Assembly (NCBI GenBank): GCA_964035015.1
Contig: CAXIUP010000261.1
Location: 331,001-395,000, forward strand
DNA: 64,000 nt
Reading direction: 5' to 3'
Source of the DNA: Corallium rubrum
Lineage: Eukaryota > Cnidaria > Anthozoa > Scleralcyonacea > Coralliidae
Shown: in pieces, positions 61,608 to 64,000 of the stretch
How the letters are laid out: each line of letters opens with the position of its first letter
How positions within the stretch are numbered: position 1 is the first letter of the stretch
Program-made: the position numbers and the translations under genes
The notes under the pieces: model-generated
What the model was told of the DNA's origin: nothing
Seen by the model: only the letters and a program-made list of their open reading frames with translations
Database searches by the model: none

Positions 61608-62867
61608 TTATTTTCTACTTTTTCTGTTTTTAGTCCAGTAGTCATACAGTAACAACGCCATAGCTATGGCAAGAACCCACAGATTGTTGGCTAACCATGC
61701 TATCCCTTTTGCTCCCGAAGTCAAAACCTGTGCTAGTAGGTTGAACAGTGATGCCAACAGAAGCCCGAGTTTTTTCGCCAAGTTAGCGGGTGCCTTAGCG
61801 AAACCACCAACAGCTTTTGCTCCCCCCGAAACAGCCTTTCTAGCAGCAACAACTATGGTGGTTATTATTCCAGCTATGGTGATGGCTATAGCAGACAGAC
61901 CAACCATATTTTCCCTGGCCCACTTTTTAAACCTTTCTAGTCTGTTCAGGTCATTGTTTTCCACTTCATCGTTTAAGATAGACAAAACATCAGTATGTTG
62001 GGGGGCATCACCGATTCTGATTCTTATTGTGTCTGCCTTCATTTCCACCACCTCGGTAAAACTTTCATACAGTTGTTTCTTACGGAGGTCTTCTTCATCA
62101 GCTGCTTTTTTTCTATAGTGGTCGGCTTCTATTCTAAGGTACTCGATTTTTTCTGCATCTGTACCCTGTGGGTTGAGCATTCCCAAGAATTCTCTTGCTT
62201 CCTGCTCAGTTAGGAGTCCTCTCGCCTGTTCTTGTAGGTTCCCCTCTCTTTCCTCAAGTATTCTGTCGCTCTCTGACATGATGTGTGAGATTATGTCATC
62301 CACAGCTTCTGAAGTTGTGGGGCGATTGTTAGCCCTCTCAACGGCTCCTACAATTTTTCTGAAATGCTCAGCTTTAGCATTATTTAACAGCTCTCCATAT
62401 TCCTTGATAACTCTAGCTTTTTTATCTGTTTTGTTTTCACTAAGCTTGATCTCACCACCCTTACGTACCAAAACGTTTACACCCTTAAACCACATTCCGT
62501 CGTCGCTACCATTTTTTTTGTTACGGCTAATCGGAGACTGTTCTAACAGTTTATTAGAAGCCTCACCATCGCTCTTATTTACCGTCATATGTAACCCGTC
62601 TTTGAAGAACTTCTTTCTACTATTTATGACAGATCTATCTGTTTCCCGCTCATCACTGCTGGTGTTGACCCTATATCCATCACGGGTTATGTCATCTATA
62701 CCGGGTGTGGGGTGATCTGTATCGTATGGTATTATTCTCTGATTTCTGTCGGTGAAGCTCGTTTCGCCAGTACCTTCTTCAGCATCTGTCCACTCCTCTT
62801 CATCCTCTGCCCTCTCTTCATCTCTGTTAAGATCATCCATTTCATAGTCTTCCCCTCCTTCAGCCAT
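61608..62867 (-). CDS. 419-aa acidic membrane protein of the Polinton
   Basis: An uninterrupted frame from ATG 62867. Residues 1-40 are strongly acidic (MAEGGEDYEMDDLNRDEERA). The middle is charged and helical (GLLTEQEAREFLGML, IEYLRIEADHYRKKAADEED). From about residue 325 there are hydrophobic segments: GLSAIAITIAGIITTIVVAA, then an Ala/Gly/Lys linker, LAKKLGLLLASLFNLLAQVL and NLWVLAIAMALLLYDYW, ending in basic KNRKSRK. At least three membrane-crossing or membrane-active helices are likely. Its position between the two capsid-like genes suggests a virion membrane-interacting protein. It has no stop codon, unlike its neighbours. No homologue recognised. Confidence 0.75.
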   Translation of the reverse strand: MAEGGEDYEMDDLNRDEERAEDEEEWTDAEEGTGETSFTDRNQRIIPYDTDHPTPGIDDITRDGYRVNTSSDERETDRSVINSRKKFFKDGLHMTVNKSDGEASNKLLEQSPISRNKKNGSDDGMWFKGVNVLVRKGGEIKLSENKTDKKARVIKEYGELLNNAKAEHFRKIVGAVERANNRPTTSEAVDDIISHIMSESDRILEEREGNLQEQARGLLTEQEAREFLGMLNPQGTDAEKIEYLRIEADHYRKKAADEEDLRKKQLYESFTEVVEMKADTIRIRIGDAPQHTDVLSILNDEVENNDLNRLERFKKWARENMVGLSAIAITIAGIITTIVVAARKAVSGGAKAVGGFAKAPANLAKKLGLLLASLFNLLAQVLTSGAKGIAWLANNLWVLAIAMALLLYDYWTKNRKSRK

Positions 62868-62873
62868 TATATA

Positions 62874-63615
62874 CTAACCTATGTACAGCTCGAGCAGAAC
62901 AGCCGCAACATTCTCAGAACCGTTATTCCCGCGGACTCTAAAGGTCATCTTGTTGTAAACACCCTTCTGAATCTCAACTTTCGACTCAATGTATGTGTAG
63001 TGCTGTACGCTCCCTTTCAGACTCTGTTCAGAGATTATTGGAAGAGTGCTGTACGCTCCCTTTCAGACTCTGTTCAGAGATTATTGGAAGAGTGCCAATC
63101 AGGTTACTCCTTTTTCCATTGTACATACTTTTCTCGCTTTCGACAGCGTCACATAAAATTTCAACATTATTCAACCCTTTGTTGATGTCCACCTGGTTTG
63201 GACTGTTCGTCCACTCACTACCACCAGTTATCACGTCACCCTCATTGAACCCTAAAAGAAGACCCATCTTTCCGAATTTTAACTTCTTCGACGTTCTTAT
63301 TTTAGATGTTCCATCGTGGACATTCTTTCTGAACTCAACCACCCCACTGTGAGCCCCGGCCAGAGTCTTAACGAACGTTTCCAACGCACCAAAGTCCAGA
63401 TAACCTTCAGGAGCGAGTGCCTCCTTGCCGTCGAACGACGCTGAGTCGTTCAAAGCTGATACTATATTGTTATAGTTCCAGAATACCGTAGCTTTCTTTA
63501 GCATTATTTGTGGGGCCAAGCCTCTTGGATTTATCATCACAATGAACTCATCGAAGTAGACAGTCTTTTCACCACCTTCAATGAACAATGTTAGCTTCAT
63601 TTTCTGAGTATACAT
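62874..63615 (-). pseudogene. second capsid-like protein (penton-type candidate), frameshifted by a 46-bp duplication
   Basis: The ATG at 63615 overlaps the integrase stop by one base (TAATG). The first 170 or so residues are open (KLTLFIEGGEKTVYFDEFIV, YNNIVSALNDSASFDGKEAL, MGLLLGFNEGDVITGGSEW). They rely on beta-rich, Gly/Asn-containing text that would suit a jelly roll, but this is inference. The 46-bp tandem duplication at 63000-63091 shifts the frame and gives an early stop; the native C-terminal codons remain readable from 62998 to the TAG at 62874-62876, next to the following gene. Confidence 0.6.
63000..63091. repeat. perfect 46-bp tandem duplication
   Basis: GTGCTGTACGCTCCCTTTCA and the next 26 bases at 63000-63045 are repeated exactly at 63046-63091. 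46 is not a multiple of three, so the gene across it is put out of frame. The identity of the copies suggests a recent event or an assembly artefact. Confidence 0.95.
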
Positions 63616-64000
63616 TAACCCAGGTTCTGTACATCACTCTCAGGTATCCACAAGTTGTGTTTGCTGTCATAGCCCAACCACTTGACCAACACCATTTTTT
63701 TTCCCGCGTTTTTTTTTTCTTTTCAGTATTTTCTCGATTCTGTAGACGTCGTCCTTTTTAGCCACCGGCAACAGCTCTTCCTCATAAAACTTTCCAATAA
63801 TTGGCTCACCCTCAGCGTCCTCGATCTCGTAAACGTTTGGATCACCACGAATGACCTTCGTTATCTTGAAGATTTCCTTAGTGAAGTTAGCTTCATAACC
63901 TTTCGTAAAAATACTCTTGTACTTTGACACCCTCACAATGTCTCGAATTTTGAACTTGGGTAAGGGGTGATCACCAAAATGATGGCCGAACAATGTATTC
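63615..64000 (-). pseudogene. Polinton retroviral-type integrase, C-terminus with chromodomain (partial)
   Basis: The frame is open to the window edge, so only the C-terminus is seen. HPLPKFKIRDIVRVSKYKS, FTKGYEANFTKEIFKITKVI and YEIEDAEGEPIIGKFYEEEL form the SH3-like DNA-binding segment found after the catalytic core in Polinton and Ty3-type integrases. After a run of eight A near 63695 the given frame ends early, while the adjacent frame reads VKWLGYDSKHNLWIPESDV, a chromodomain C-terminal half, to a stop at 63615-63617. One base in the A-run therefore breaks the gene. The catalytic DDE core lies outside the window. Confidence 0.85.

Larger units (their letters stand above)
58841..64000 (-). 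mobile_element. Polinton/Maverick-type element (one end and 5.2 kb; runs off the window)
   Basis: The end is placed at 58841 because R2 homology to unit A stops exactly there and the new sequence begins AGTAGTATAGG; Polintons typically start with AG. AAAAGG just before it would be one copy of a 6-bp target duplication. All visible genes are minus strand and tightly packed: minor protein, packaging ATPase, capsid-like, membrane protein, second capsid-like, integrase C-terminus. This is the gene set of virus-like self-synthesising transposons. DNA polymerase, protease and the other terminus are not in the window. Several frames are broken, so this copy is decayed. Confidence 0.87.

Noticed and set aside
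61666..62715. Plus-strand frames of 72-180 codons over the Polinton
   Set aside because: They run antisense to the 419-aa minus-strand gene, which has a proper start, stop, domain layout and gene spacing.

Overview
The window is eukaryotic and AT-rich, and it is almost entirely repeat-derived. The 5.8S/28S sequences, the non-LTR retrotransposon types, an R2 element in 28S rDNA and a Polinton/Maverick with a chromodomain integrase all fit an invertebrate animal. The 5.8S reads most like a cnidarian, perhaps medusozoan or hydrozoan; that is an impression from the bases and was not searched. No single-copy host gene can be named with confidence.

Layout. 0-3 kb: unassigned DNA, a 584-bp inverted-repeat MITE (640-1223) and a 20-bp satellite (about 2070-3030). 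3.0-6.3 kb: a decayed LINE on the minus strand. 7.0-9.8 kb: a PIF/Harbinger transposon with 25-bp terminal inverted repeats, a gutted transposase, an intron-containing Myb/SANT-like partner gene and a long (TTCC)n tract. 9.8-20.0 kb: sparse, with fold-back repeats, tRNA-like relics, two unknown ORFs and a possible Helitron fragment.

20.06-31.33 kb: rDNA pseudo-unit A. It runs 28S 3' part, spacer, an almost intact LINE, ITS1, 5.8S, ITS2 and 28S 5' part, with an R2 retrotransposon at the classical R2 site. There is no 18S. The unit opens and closes at the same 28S point (GGATAAC/TAACTGGC), so it reads as a circularly permuted rDNA monomer.

31.5-43.9 kb: a satellite, then a plus-strand LINE with ORF1 and ORF2. 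A second, minus-strand LINE is nested in its 3' end, and two smaller insertions break its ORF2. The flanks carry copies of one dispersed repeat, one of which holds a (ACGA)n expansion. 44.5-45.9 kb: an unrecognised Lys/Arg/Ser-rich gene with a frameshift and an internal tandem duplication. 45.9-52.6 kb: a tandem array of about 485-bp units split by two minus-strand LINEs. Both LINEs have internal deletions joining ORF1 to a downstream part of ORF2, and one carries a 142-bp hairpin insertion with a 15-bp target duplication.

55.41-58.84 kb: rDNA pseudo-unit B. It has the same 18S-less order and the same left breakpoint as A, is more decayed, and keeps a scrap of the same R2 element. At 58,841 that scrap is cut by the end of a Polinton-type element that runs off the right edge. 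All its visible genes are on the minus strand and packed with 1-nt gaps or overlaps: a minor protein, an A32/FtsK-like packaging ATPase, a capsid-like protein, a 419-aa membrane protein, a second capsid-like protein, and the C-terminus of a retroviral-type integrase with a chromodomain. Several are broken by frameshifts, while the ATPase and membrane-protein frames are open.

The most unusual features are the paired permuted 18S-less rDNA units, the Polinton-in-R2-in-rDNA nesting, the hairpin insertions with clean target duplications, and a 2A-like motif in a LINE ORF.
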